From contig BMAT01005382.1 of the NCBI GenBank assembly GCA_019649035.1, forward strand, positions 123,258 to 156,151: DNA of 32,894 bases, read 5' to 3'. Shown piece by piece: positions 1 through 12,400 of this stretch. The stretch is from Elysia marginata. Taxonomy: Eukaryota > Mollusca > Gastropoda > Plakobranchidae. The first letter of the stretch is position 1. Every line of letters starts with the position of its first letter. The notes below the pieces were generated by a model. It saw only the letters and a list, made by a program, of their open reading frames with translations, ran no database searches and was not told the origin of the DNA. The position numbers were made by a program, and so were the translations under genes.

Positions 1-1139
1 ATGTAAAAGTACTGTAGTTTGAGGGTCATATCTTGTCTTTCCCGATACCGTTTACTACAAACTTAAGATTAGAATACTGGTATTAAATTTTTTTTACGTG
101 ATAATTTGTCTAAGTCCTAATTCTAAAAAAAACACAAAAACTTCCCGTTTATTGATGACCGAGCATGGCGCTTCTAGGGTTAAAAAAAAATATCAACGGA
201 GCACCTATAAACAAGACCACCAAACTAAGAAGGCCCTGTTGCCCCTCTAAAATAAATATTCAGACAGGCGTTTGAGTGTTGTAAGATCGAACATATTAAA
301 GTTATTTGTTTTTCTAGAAATTTGAGGAGAAAGTAGAATATAAACGCAATTTCAACGAATGGACCGGCCACTCAAGATCCAGTGTTAAAAATAGGGACTC
401 TGAAATAAACCCACATATAATACTTCGCATGACGTATATTCCGCATGAAAGATCCCGGACCGGATCTTGACTGTCGACCAGTTTTTGCTTTCATATGATG
501 TGTTTCCAGGTGAAAGGGTGTAGGTGATCTTTTCAAAGTCTCCAGTCTGCATTCTCCCATACAGCATAGGCGATATGTGAAATGGGGCTTTAGTCTTCAC
601 CCCGGCCGTCTCGTCCATACACCAATCCACATTTCTAACTGTCGGCCAGTTTATCACAACCCAAAACCCTTTGACATTTGCAAAGAAAGGCAAGAAACTT
701 GCCGACCGAACCCTTTCACACAAGTCATAGTGATATCGAGGTTTGATCGCCTAGAGGTCTTGTGTATACTGTAAATATCAAAATGTGGACCCATCTGTGG
801 GTCTGTGGGTGTGGGTAGTTTCTTTTTTTAAAAGAAATCTCTGGTTCCGAATTTAAACCTAATGTCTTATCATTGCCCTAGGGGAACTACTCTAAACGAT
901 CTTTGTAAAGTTCGTGAAACAGCTCTATTGGTGGAGATAGATAAGATATAACAGCTCAACAGGTACATTAGGATAAAAGACTAGTCAACGAGATTGAGGC
1001 TGATCTTAATCAGCGAGTATCTACCGTCGCGATATTCTTATGACCCAATTAAATGCGAAACTGCGAGTTAACAATCGCTCTTTTCCTAACGTCCTGGTTT
1101 TGAAAGGAACAGTCCCTTTCCAAAAGAACAGTTACTCAC
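1..1139 (-). other. Start of intron 6 (no coding exon recognised)
   Basis: This begins with the donor GTGAGT at 1139-1134 and runs off the left edge. Open frames on the minus strand at about 385-723 show no alpha-arrestin features, no PPxY and no convincing splice frame, so they are not called as exons. The only structure seen is the dispersed repeat near 427-592. Confidence 0.6.
427..592. repeat. Dispersed repeat family R1, copy 1
   Basis: The sequence from GCATGACGTATATTCCG through GTTTTTGCTTTC to GAAAGGGTGTAGGTGAT aligns with 15599-15783 in the same orientation, about two thirds identical over the best 105 bases. Conserved blocks are ATGACG, a CCGG-rich middle, GTTTTTGCTTTC and AAAGGGTGTA. 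The reading frames of the two copies do not correspond, so this is DNA-level homology. The family is unidentified; a SINE body or the end of a DNA transposon are both possible. Confidence 0.6.
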
Positions 1140-1404
1140 CATAATTTGCGCGCCTGAAGCCATTCGTCTCAGCAGCATTGCCGGCCCCGCCACTGCCGTG
1201 GATTTGAGGGCCGTGTGGCGGGGGAGAGTTGTTGTAGTGGTTCTGATGCTGATGATGTTGATGATGATGATGATGATGGTGCGTGGTCTGGTGTTGTTGA
1301 AGGTTCAAGTACCGGTCCAGAGTGGCATGAATTGGAACTGTCCCCACCAGAATCTCCAAGGGTATAGACAGCTCAAAGGCAGGCCCGGTGGGGAACACTC
1401 TTAA
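1140..1404 (-). CDS. Alpha-arrestin exon 6 (end of Arrestin_C and His-rich tail)
   Basis: The acceptor TTACTTAG precedes 1404 and the donor GTGAGT follows 1140, phase 0 in and 1 out, giving 88 codons plus one base (residues 289-376). LRVFPTGPAFELSIPLEILV then GTVPI completes the Arrestin_C fold. In related proteins the match to GTIPL marks the last strand. After it comes a low-complexity tail: QQHQTT, seven His, then QHHQHQNH, NNSPPPHGPQ, and a Gly/Ala-rich piece ending FRRANYG. No PPxY occurs, so ligase-binding motifs would have to lie in a later exon. Confidence 0.92.
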
Positions 1405-4400
1405 CTAAGTAAGAGGAGTAATGAGATTATATACAGTTATTGTCTTAAATAAACATGATTAAACAGATGATATAATTGGGTCTTGAAGATTTTTTTACAT
1501 GAGACTATTTAGTTTTGGTTTTGGTTGTGGTGGTTGTGGTGGTGGTGGCAAGGGGGCGACAAGCTTTTTTAATGAATCAATCGGGTTTTGCAAAATTCGC
1601 ACTCCCAACATGCTAGCTAGGAATGTAGGGGACGAAGAGCAGAGAAGGAAGGTTTTGGGATAAGAAGTGCAAGAAGTGGATGGATGCAGGTTGCTGATGG
1701 AAGACAGGGGATGGAAAAGTGTGTATATGAGAGGAAGGGGGTGGGGGGGCGGCAGCATTATTGTATATTATTTTCATACTTTGTATAATTTTAGCGGTTC
1801 TTTTGTATGTCTTATTGGTGATTGAACTTGATAGATTGTACTTTATGATTGAATTTTGTACATTGATGATTTGGCCTCTGGCCTAAAAAACTGGTGAAAA
1901 ATATGATGTAAAAATTGCGATATGCGATTCATTTGGATTGGGTGAGAGATATCATGGTAATTTGGCATGCTTGCGTCCCATCGTTGTATTACCTTTAGTC
2001 TCCCAAATTTCCGCGAGAATTTAGGCGACAGGAAAATCTCAACGCATTTTCTGTTAAAATAAAACCATGCACCGTATAAACCTCTTAACGAACCTTAATG
2101 GACCAAAACATTAAGTATTTGTTTATATACAGTTATGGTTCTGACCTATGTACCTATGGGTGCGGAATTGTGTATCAAACGTGGTTAAGCGTTTTATTTA
2201 AGTTGCATAATATTTTCTCATCTTGCCACACAATTAGATGTGCAATCTGCAAGATAGAAGGCGAAAGACATTGTGACAGGAATTTCTCAAGTTGTGACGT
2301 GGATTTAAGTCAGAACTCTTGCTGTAATATAAGCCTATAGCAGCTTGGGAGATCTAGATGCTAGACTTTTTGTAAATTGCTAAAATACAAGTCGAGCCTA
2401 CTAGTGAAGTAAAGATAAACGGTTTGAAGGTAGGAAACTGTACAGAAATGATAATGATAAGAATCATACCGACCGAAGGCATGTATTTTTCTACCGTTTT
2501 TTTAATATCAGCTTACTCCAACCTACTGTTAGTTTTCTACCTTTTGACCTTTAATCATTGATAATTGCGCACTGGCTGCCTCCACTATTCTATTCGTGAC
2601 GTACCACCGTGAAATACAAAGGACTTAAAATTAAAAACCTATGCCAACTGTCTATCGATTTGCTGAATGTTTTTTTTTTTTGGTACCTTTTCATGTTATC
2701 CTGAGATATGATTGCTTTTCCTCTGAAACCCTAAACCAACAAAAATTTTAAACCGAGCGAAGTTAACAGACAAAACATGCCCAGACATACAAACCCTATC
2801 AATACCCTACCTAGGCAGTAAACTTTCTTTTCTGGGTCTGAAATTCTCATCAAAGTTTTAAGAGAAAGGAGCAAGGAAAAGTTAAGATAATGATTTCCAA
2901 GTGTATATTTTACAAGATGGCAAAAAACTTTTCTCCCCCACTATGGTTGGACAAACGAACCACCAATTCCAGTTCCAGCTGACCAAATATTATCACAGTG
3001 GAAACTTTCTGATGGTGAGTAGTAGAAAAAGGTAGGATCTTAGATCTCAGCCCAAATGTGTATTGGTTCTTTTTTATCTCAGCGATCTTAGAAACAAAAT
3101 AAAACTGTGCAAAAAGAGGTGCTGCCTCTTAAACTTCCTAAACATCACAGCAAGGCTCTTTACCCCGAGTAAAAGGAAAATCATCGAAAAACTATTGTCT
3201 TAAAATATCAGAAATCCCAAAGATACTTACAGGATTTAAATTTAAACAATCTCCCCCTCAAGTCTAGCTCAAACCCTCACCCCTTCTCTCTCTTCCTCCC
3301 TCTCTCTTTCTCGCTCTCGTTCTATCTTTCCCTCTCTCTTTCTCGCTCTCGTTCTTCTTTCCCTCTCTCTCACCCTTTCTCTCATCCTTTCTCTCGGTCC
3401 CTCTTTACACCTCTCTCTCTCTCTCAGTTTGAGACCCCCTCCTCTTGTTGAATCGCCTCCCTTGGTACCTTATTTAAACAATACACTAGAATAGAAAAGA
3501 ATATAACGAATTAACTATTAACAAAGTCACCAAAGCTCGTGACTAAGCTTCAAATTTTTGGCCCCGCGGTGACGCTGGATAGTCCCTTATGGGCTGGGAA
3601 TGGGGAAGTGCTACCTCGCGACTCTCTGGAGCAGAGGATTTAGTGATGTTCTAACAATTTTACTCACAGCAAGCCTTCCTTTTTAAAACGTAAAAATACT
3701 CCAGGATGTCTAACCACACACATGATGTAAGAAGTAAATTTTATTGTTTTGTTTTTTTTAACCAATGTTTCGTGTCGTGCAGCATTAATTAACAAAAGAA
3801 GTTATCTAATGATCTAATCAAACCAGGTCACATGAAAAATAGAAAGCACAGGGAAAAAATGACGAAAAACTCCCCCCCCCCTCCCCCGCGCGCTATGGTT
3901 AAACAAAAGAACCATTTTCAGTTCCAGCTGACTAAATATAACTACAGTGGAAACTTTCTGAGGGTGAGTAGTAGCAAAAAAAAATTCATTGTCGGGTCAA
4001 GAAGTTTCGAGTTACTGAGATCCGGAGGATGATTGGGTAAAAAATTTTAAGAGAGACTCGATTGCGTTATAAGCCGAAGTGATTTTTAAAAATATTCATT
4101 ACCATTTTAAGCATAACAAATTATTAACTCATACTCAACAAACATATAAGCTTAGAAATGTAACAAATTGAGACCCGGTTTTTTTTTTCACAACGTTTCC
4201 TGACTCTTTTTTTTAAATAGAAAAGCTTGAATGATAAAACAGGTAATGAAAAAGACTTTGAAGTTCTTTTAAATACAAAGTCTAGTTATACCGTTCGAAC
4301 GCGCCGCATCAAAGACCAGCTAAAAAAATTCAATTAAAAGAACTCTATATTAATGATTATTATACAAATAACTTTAGCAAAGCTGAACGGCAAAATAGAG

Positions 4401-7400
4401 ATGCTTGTGTGAATAGGGAAGCGAAACAAATCAAATCGACAACAAGAAAACCGCAAACAATAACAACTAAAACGTATTTGAAGAAAATGGGCTATTTATA
4501 AAAAATAGAAGATTTTGGATACGTTAAGTTCCTCTTTGCACTGTCGGCACATTGTGGAATCCTTCAGTCGTCGTTTATGCATATGATATGCAGCCCTGCC
4601 GTATTTTGAATAGGGAGTCTGTTTGAAGCAACCCAGTATTTCCTCTAGAAGCGTAGGTGTTAGGTCATCAAAGTTGGTACTACGTGGTAGGAATTTCTTC
4701 ACCCCAAGCCGTTTACAATTCTTCCTTTGCATTGAGCTCTATAAGTTCTGATTTGTAGTGTTTTCTTCGGGATATGAGTGTAGCTGTTAATGGGGCGTTT
4801 TTTTTTTGTTTTTTTTTTGGGGGGGGGCAACATTTTCACAATGGGAGTACTATTTTGTATGATAGTTTCTCATTGTTCATTTACTCGTTTGTTCCATTTA
4901 GTATTTGTTGATCAAAGTTTCGATTAGTTTGTCTAGGCGACACATTCTATTATAACCTAATTTAAGCAGTTTTTAGCGATTTGTCTTATTTACCTGTATT
5001 ATGCGTTTCAATCAATGTGCTCTCACTAAAACAATATTTGACAGTTAGATGGCATCATTATACCTACCGCACCCCATGCGAAGAACGAATTTTGCATGTT
5101 ATAAATTTACAGTCAAAATTTATTGTGTTCACCTTTTTCGGACGAATTTAAACACGCATTGCTATATGAATGATAAAAGAAATAGCTAGATATTACATGG
5201 AGATCGTAAAAATTTATATCACATACAGAAGATGATTTTTTTTCCAATTGCATGTATGCATAATTTGAACCCATTATTATGAAAAACAGAAAAAGAAACA
5301 CGCAACTACGTTTATACATTAGAACGGACTGAAGTGCAAAAACTATCATTGGTACATAATTGACATTGTCCTCTCATTCTTGTTTATATACCCTTCGAAT
5401 TTCACATCGGCGATCCATTGCTGCCGGCCCGAGAAGGAGTATAGTCAAAATGCAAAATCAATTTCACCTCGTGTCCTATCTATAAACTAATTAGAGCATC
5501 TGTGTTGAAAATTACGAGTAATCGGTGCCTAATTTTTAAAGAAATACCGATTCGATCTGAAATGCGCAAAGTAAAGAGTTGCCTTGTCATATTAAATTAA
5601 TAAAAATGAAAAGATTATAAGCGATATATGAGTGCGCACTTGTGTATGTGTTCGAAAAAGTAAAAAAAAAAACACACAGTCTTTCCATGCCCTTTAAGTT
5701 TCTTTCGGTCTTAACTACGATAAATTGTTAATTTGAAATACATCTATGACGAAAGTTCATAATTCTGGAGTGTGTGACAAAGAAGAAAATTTAATTGATT
5801 TGAAAAAGTTTACTAATAATCTATGCCTCTTTGTAACTGTATCCTATTGTGTATTGTGGTAAATGTTATCTGAAAAGTATCCACGAATCTAAAAAAAAAA
5901 CCGACAGTAAAATATAAATGAAAGGCTTAGCCTATTAGTCGCGGTAGTAGTCAACTTTATCTTGTTCTGCTGAACAACCGACAAATTTTAAGTGTGAGCA
6001 TTTCTTTACTTCTTTTTGTACTCATATAATACTAAAAACAAAGCATCATGAACTGCATAACGCATATATGAAACAAAATCATTATCACGGTAATAATGCT
6101 ATTTCTATTTGGTTTTTTTAATGCCTTGTCCATCGTCAAACAACAGCAGATTCACGGCCTTTTTTCAAATATTTATCTACAAAAGTATTCGCGCAAAAGT
6201 GTGTTTACATTAATTTGCACGTAACGGTTATCGCCTTCTAAAACAAAAAGATATAAGCATGTCGTTATAATCTATATTTGCCGACTTATACAAAATTCAT
6301 CTATTCAAACATTGAAGTTGGTAAAAAAATCTCTCTCCATCTTATTAAGTTTGAGCTTTAAGTTCAACAAACAGTGGCAGCGTGAAAAATTTGCCACTAA
6401 GCCCTCGTTTTATGTGTGCTTTTCGCATCTTTTAGATAATAGCATATCAGTATCATTATTCTTTTTAAATGTACTCGTATCTTGTTTTCTAAAGAAAACT
6501 ACGCCTCTTTTTGTTGTGAACCTTGCATACTTTTAAGATACAACAAATAAAATCGTCGTATAATATGAATAAATGCTTCGCATAATCAGTATACTTCACT
6601 CTATCCTACCTCTAAAGTATACTTGATCGTCATTATGCTGCATCCGATCATGTAAGATGGCGGAAGCGGCGGAAGAACCAGGCGATCACCATCCCATGAC
6701 GCACTTCCTCCAGATCGTAGACTGCCATGATGCATCCGCGCCACCGTTTGTGTTACTGTGCGTGTCTTCGTTGGCGTGTGAAAAGTTGTAGTCTGGAGGT
6801 CGTTTGCACAAAGAGACAAAAAAATGTAGCAAAATAGAGCAATACTTATGATAAGAGAAGGCTGTTAGAAGATGCAAACCCGATGTTAGAAGAAAGAAGT
6901 CCACTTCATCAAGTAACCCATTCAACATACATTGGATAATCTGTCAACATTGAACCCACAGTTATTTTTACTTGACTTGGCCCTAAACCATTGTCGTCCG
7001 AGCTATACCAATTAATATACTGACCAGCCAATCAATTAATATACGGACCACCCAACATTTAATATCCGGACCAGCCAACAATTAATATACTGACCAACCA
7101 AACAATTAATATCAGGACCAGCCAACCAATTAATATCCGGACCAGTCAACCAATCTACTAAACACGAAGCCCCTAACCTTCGAAATAAAATACTACCATT
7201 TAATCTAATTAACTAAACAGCCAATATCCATTGAAACAACCAATTGATTAACTAATAAATCAATCAACCAACCAATCAACGAATAAATCCGTCCAACCAT
7301 AAACCAAGTAAACAAACCAACGGATCGGCATACCTACCACTTGTTAGTTGATCAACCAACCTACCAACAAATCAAACAAATAAATAAATAAGAAGCCAAC

Positions 7401-9387
7401 GTATCGTATCTACACTGTATATATTCATAAACATAAAACAATAGTGGAATCCTGATAAAGTCAACACCTCGGGACTGAAAAAAATGTGTTGACTTTTAGC
7501 AAGAATTGACTTTATCCACTTCAAAGATATAAAGAAATACGAAATTGGACTGCAAAATAGCGTCGACTTTAACTTTAAGCAAGATTTTCCCTTGAAGGTG
7601 TTGACTTTAAGTGGATTCCACTGCACTATTACCATGAGTAACTCCACCGACGTGCTGCCTATCTGGCGTCTCGAGAGGTTTGAAACGTCCCCATAGACGT
7701 AAACGGGTTCACCTGGTACGTAACCTTTCTGGGCAAGCCTGACGGAGGCTGTGATGGGACCGGACACGCAGCACAGGCAGCAGAGTCGTTTCTCCTTTTC
7801 GTTTGATGTGGGCTCCTGCATGAACAATGAAGCCAGAAAAGAATTAAAAAGAAAGAAAGAAAAGCGATCAACGTATTTACATCTAGCGAGAGACGAGATA
7901 TAACACAGATAAGGTCAACACGTGACCATGGTTAGAATTTAACTCGCACAACAAGGCAGGAGTCTATGGGACTGTTCCATGAACTTTTAAAAATTCTTTT
8001 AGAGTGGTTCTCCTTGAACAATGGTGAGTTTTTAGGCTTTGGTTGAGCACTGAAGTTATTAAAAAAACTAACTCGACAACAGAAGAGTTCACTGGTGAGC
8101 TCACCTTCCAAATTTTACGCACAAAAATGGTTAATACTGAAATAGCCTCACACAAGGAGATCACTACACTTTCCAGATAAATATTACAAGTATAAACCAA
8201 TGCATCAAGTGACCAAGAATCAGACTAGCTTTAGAGGAAAAAGGTATAGTTACAAGGATAAAAAAGGAAATGGGTAAAACACAAATTAGTATTATATGGA
8301 TCACTCGTCAATTAATAGTTTGGGTTTTGGTTCTTTTGTAGTTGTGTTTATTTATCGTTCACATTTGAAGTCTGAGTGAAACCGAATGAAATGATTATAC
8401 ATGTAACCCACTTACATCCGCTACGACGGTGGTTCGGAAACCAATAATGTCAAAAATTGTTATCTACAGTACCAAGCAATCAACGTTTTGAAACATGTAA
8501 ATGGTGATGCGAAAGCTTATTGAAATCAAACGTAAAATTTATGTGCACTTAGTCTCAGTGGTGCTACTGAATGCTCTGTGTTGGTTTAAACAAAACAAGG
8601 AAAAAAAAACAAGATGAATGCTCTATTGATAATGAGTCAAACTCAAAGATAGAGGTCCGAAGAGACATTTGATAAGCCGAAGAAAATGGAGAAAATGCAA
8701 CTAAAATTTAATTCGTGAAGTAGGCTTATATGTGCCACATAATTATGTTTAGAATGCTCTGTGCAAAAAGCAAGCATATCAATGCTCTAGCTTGTTTAAA
8801 GCAGACCGCACTTGCCCAGAGGATAAAACGTGATCCTTAAACTAGGAAGCAACTGTTCTGGACGTGCATGAAAAAGTCCAACAAACGTCGAGGAAGTTAG
8901 TCGCGCTTTGAAATTCACTAGGTGTTTTTCTTGTTGACCTCATGTCTCAATGTGTAGCGTTTGATAAACTTATGGAGCTGTGCGGCGCAAAATGCCAAAT
9001 CTTGACTCAGGATATGTATTTTGCCTGGTTACACTCAGCGGTTTTGACCTGAGTCTCATGAAGTTATGATTGGGAAACATAACCCCATAACCCTAAAGTC
9101 CTGATCTCGCTCCGTCTATATTCTCCTGGATCTCCTCAAAAACCCAAAAGAAGACCAGAAGTTTGATACAGATAGAGTCTCTATCAATCAAAGAAACGAC
9201 TGCATGGCCAAGCTAGAAGGAACTTTTATTAAGGAGGGCTTATATTAAATGGCACACCTATATCTAAAATGCTTCATTTGTCAAAGCCGATGGTTTAACA
9301 AAAAGTGTGAGGATTTATAACGATTTTTACAGGAGTTTCCTGGCGCCCTCATAATATCAATTCCTACGTCCTTGCAACGATCTTCAT

Positions 9388-9459
<72 letters not shown>

Positions 9460-12400
9460 GCCAACAAACATCCAAATTTGACAGAAAGCTTTTTCAAGAT
9501 ATTTTGAAATAATGAAGTCCAGGATACCATAAAAAGATCGGTTATATTTATAAGGTGTGTGGCTGCCCTATCTATAATTACAAAAAAGTAATTGATAGAA
9601 GTCATTTAAAAAATATGGTGTTGAAGATTTACGTAACAAAGATGACTGACGTTCCCTTTGTAGATAACATTGATAAATATAATCCTTCGTGGTATATGAA
9701 CAGAACTCACGTTTCTTAATCATCAAATAAACAGAATTCACGTTTCTTAATCATCAAAAGTACCAACAATATCTATCGACAAAGTTTAATCAGGGAGTCC
9801 AGAAATAAGAACCGCACATAGAATGTAAACTGATAGCGGTCATATCTGTGAAGCAAAAACAAATCAATGATGAAATACAAAAATGATAAGTAAGACTTAC
9901 ATTATAAACTAAACCTATGTATTGACTATCGAGGGAATAACTTTTTTCATTAGCAAAATGAAAAAAAAATCAATTCAACATGGCCGCCAAACAGTATAAG
10001 AACAGGGAAGTAGAGAGAGACTATTGTTGAAGCTGTACTTTAATCTTTGTCTTTGTATAAGTAATGTAAACAATGAATTGTACGTATCCCTGGTCAAAAC
10101 TGGGAGAAAATATGTTTACAATAAAAATAAAATTGCGACAGCCATAGTGACGACTCATGGTAGTTTTACGTACTGAAAGTCTTATTGTAGGAAACCACCC
10201 TTGAAAACATAAAAAAACAACAAAAGCCAAAAGACCAAACAACATTTTTGCAATCTTCTAGAGTGTATTTGGATTAGGCCATAAAGAATAAGAATAGCCC
10301 AGACTACTGCCGCTCTGACCAAACTCAACCCATCTGGAAGAATAAGAACATTGCTATCAGCTCTAAGATCAGACTGCTACGTTCCCTGATCATGTCAATT
10401 TTTCTCTATGCCTGTAAGTCGTTGACACTGAACGCTGATACTGAAAGAAGAATCAGAGCCATGAAAATGAGGTGCTAACGTTACAGAAGACTACTTAGTA
10501 TCTCATGTAAAGAGCAAACCACAAATGAGGCGGAGAATTGAAAATGCCATTGAACCACATGTTGACTTTCTGACCATCGTTCGGCAACGGAAACTGAAAT
10601 GGTATAGGTACACTACTCGCTCATCTGGCCTTGCCAAGACAATAATGCAGGGTACCGTAAATGGAGGCCGACGGAGAGGGAGGCAGAAGAAACGCTGGGA
10701 AGACAACATCAGAGAATGGACAGGACTTAGCTGAGAAACACATTACGGATAGCTGAATATAGACAGGAATGGAAAGTTGTGGTTGGGAGATCCTCTACTG
10801 CGCCTCGACGCATCCCAAAATCTAAGGGATAGGTACAGGTACAGGTGCTTCTGCTGAGCAAGTACACTGTATCAAAACCGTTAGAAATGGAGTTAAGCGA
10901 TCTGACTATACAACAGTAAAGAAAACAAAAACAACAACAAAAACAACAAAATTACTTTATTTCTTTACCTTTTTTTCTTCTAAAACATGTTTGTAAATTG
11001 CTAACACTAGGCCGCTTTCTTTCCTATCAGAAACCCCCATGAACAAGTGGTAAGGAAATGCAATGATGCTTTTCAAGGGGGTTGAACTGAGGGTTTTTTT
11101 TCATCAATACCCGGTTCCAGACACCTAGACAACGATCTGCACCCTGCCGTTAGGTAGATTATATTTACTTCATACATTGCCTAAACATCGCAGTCTTAAA
11201 CCTGGCTTGTAAAAACAATTTTGGCATTTCAAAGTTTGAATGTAGCATCACTAGAAAAATAAACCCCGATGAGTAGAAAATTAGCACCAGCGCGGTGTTT
11301 GGTCTAACGACCTGACAAAAATAACAAAAACAAAAAAAAAGAAGTTGGCGTATAGTCGTGGCTGGTTATCGTAAACTATGTGATGTTCTTTCAGGTAACA
11401 AATATTTCAAAAGTTTCATAAAGGTTAGAGAAATCGTGGTATTTATAGACGTAAAGCAAATATAATTGTTTTTCAGGTAGCACAGGAAAACCCAATTGAA
11501 AAGAACCGTCTCTGTTTAATTTTAAAGATATGGTAGGAAATTATGATTTACGATGACAATGTTTCAAAAAATTTCTTTAAAAAATTATTTTTTGTTGCAA
11601 AAAGAGCAAAGCGTTGACCTTATAATTCTTTACTCTTGATAGGGGCAGACGTAAAAGTGATTGTTTAAAACTCAGGTGGCTAAAAGCAAGAACGATGGGA
11701 AAGTATAAGTATTATGGGTATTATTTCACCCATTTAAAGTCCACGAAAATTTTCTTATACATGTTTATTTCATAATTAAGAAAAATTATTTACCGTACTT
11801 GTCTAAATATGCTTGCGTTAACCGCGGGCTAACTTTGTTAAGAAAGCAAGATTAGACGGAGCACGCAGCGGACGCTTTCTCGTGTATACAAGAAGTGCAA
11901 ACATGACTGTGTATGCATAGTGCAGTGCTCCTATTTTCCTTGTCTTGCACTGTGTAGAAAAAACAGGATTACGGGCTGTTCTAGGACTCACCTCTTTTGT
12001 GTGTAAAATTCAAAAGCGAACTCTCCTGTGGGCGAGATAATTCTTTTCGAATAAAACTAAAGCTGAATCGAAGCCTAAATGCATACCATTGCCCAAGGAG
12101 AAATATCCTTAAAGAATTTTTTAAAGCTCAAGGAACAACCTGATATTTTACACATACATTTAACTTACGCTGGCCGTTGGCTCTCTATTAAGGTCCACAG
12201 GACAGATTACGCTGAAGAACTTCTTCACCGAATTATCCTCTTTCCAGGGCCTTTCGATGCTGACCTTGACCCAGTAACGAATAAACCCGTACTGGCCCTC
12301 AAATGAGGACGGCGATGTGGCGGGGATGCGGAACTGGAAGGGATACGTGTATTGACCTGCCTCCAGTACTCGCTTCTCGTTGCGTTTGTGACCATCTCTT

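Larger units (their letters stand above)
1405..6609 (-). other. Intron 5 (5205 bp)
   Basis: This GT-AG intron lies between exons 5 and 6. It holds a GT-rich stretch (1509-1550), a CT-rich tract (3258-3425), a direct repeat pair (2880-3030 and 3800-3985), a possible LINE scrap (4496-4732) and homopolymer runs such as the T/G run at 4798-4827. The rest, including most of 4830-6590, is AT-rich DNA in which nothing was recognised. Confidence 0.7.
6793..7632 (-). other. Intron 4 (840 bp)
   Basis: This is the shortest intron of the gene. It carries a 24-bp minisatellite (7011-7155), a CCAA/CAAT-rich low-complexity stretch (about 7155-7395) and a MITE (7443-7623) that ends next to the exon 4 donor. 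Repeats therefore make up more than half of it. Confidence 0.85.
7816..12168 (-). other. Intron 3 (4353 bp)
   Basis: This separates the Arrestin_N and Arrestin_C exons. It holds a probable mariner transposase fossil (about 9085-9325), a (CAT)23 run, a 31-bp tandem duplication (9699-9760), an RTE-like LINE 3' end (10270-10850) and a CAA-rich run (10922-10952). Nothing was recognised in 7960-9080 or 11000-12160. Confidence 0.75.

Noticed and set aside
385-723. 112-codon open frame on the minus strand just downstream of exon 6, a possible next exon
   Set aside because: It has no PPxY and no alpha-arrestin tail features, and no convincing acceptor in the right phase. It overlaps the R1 repeat.
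9281-9475. Poly-Asp frame on the minus strand
   Set aside because: It is only the translation of the (CAT)23 microsatellite.
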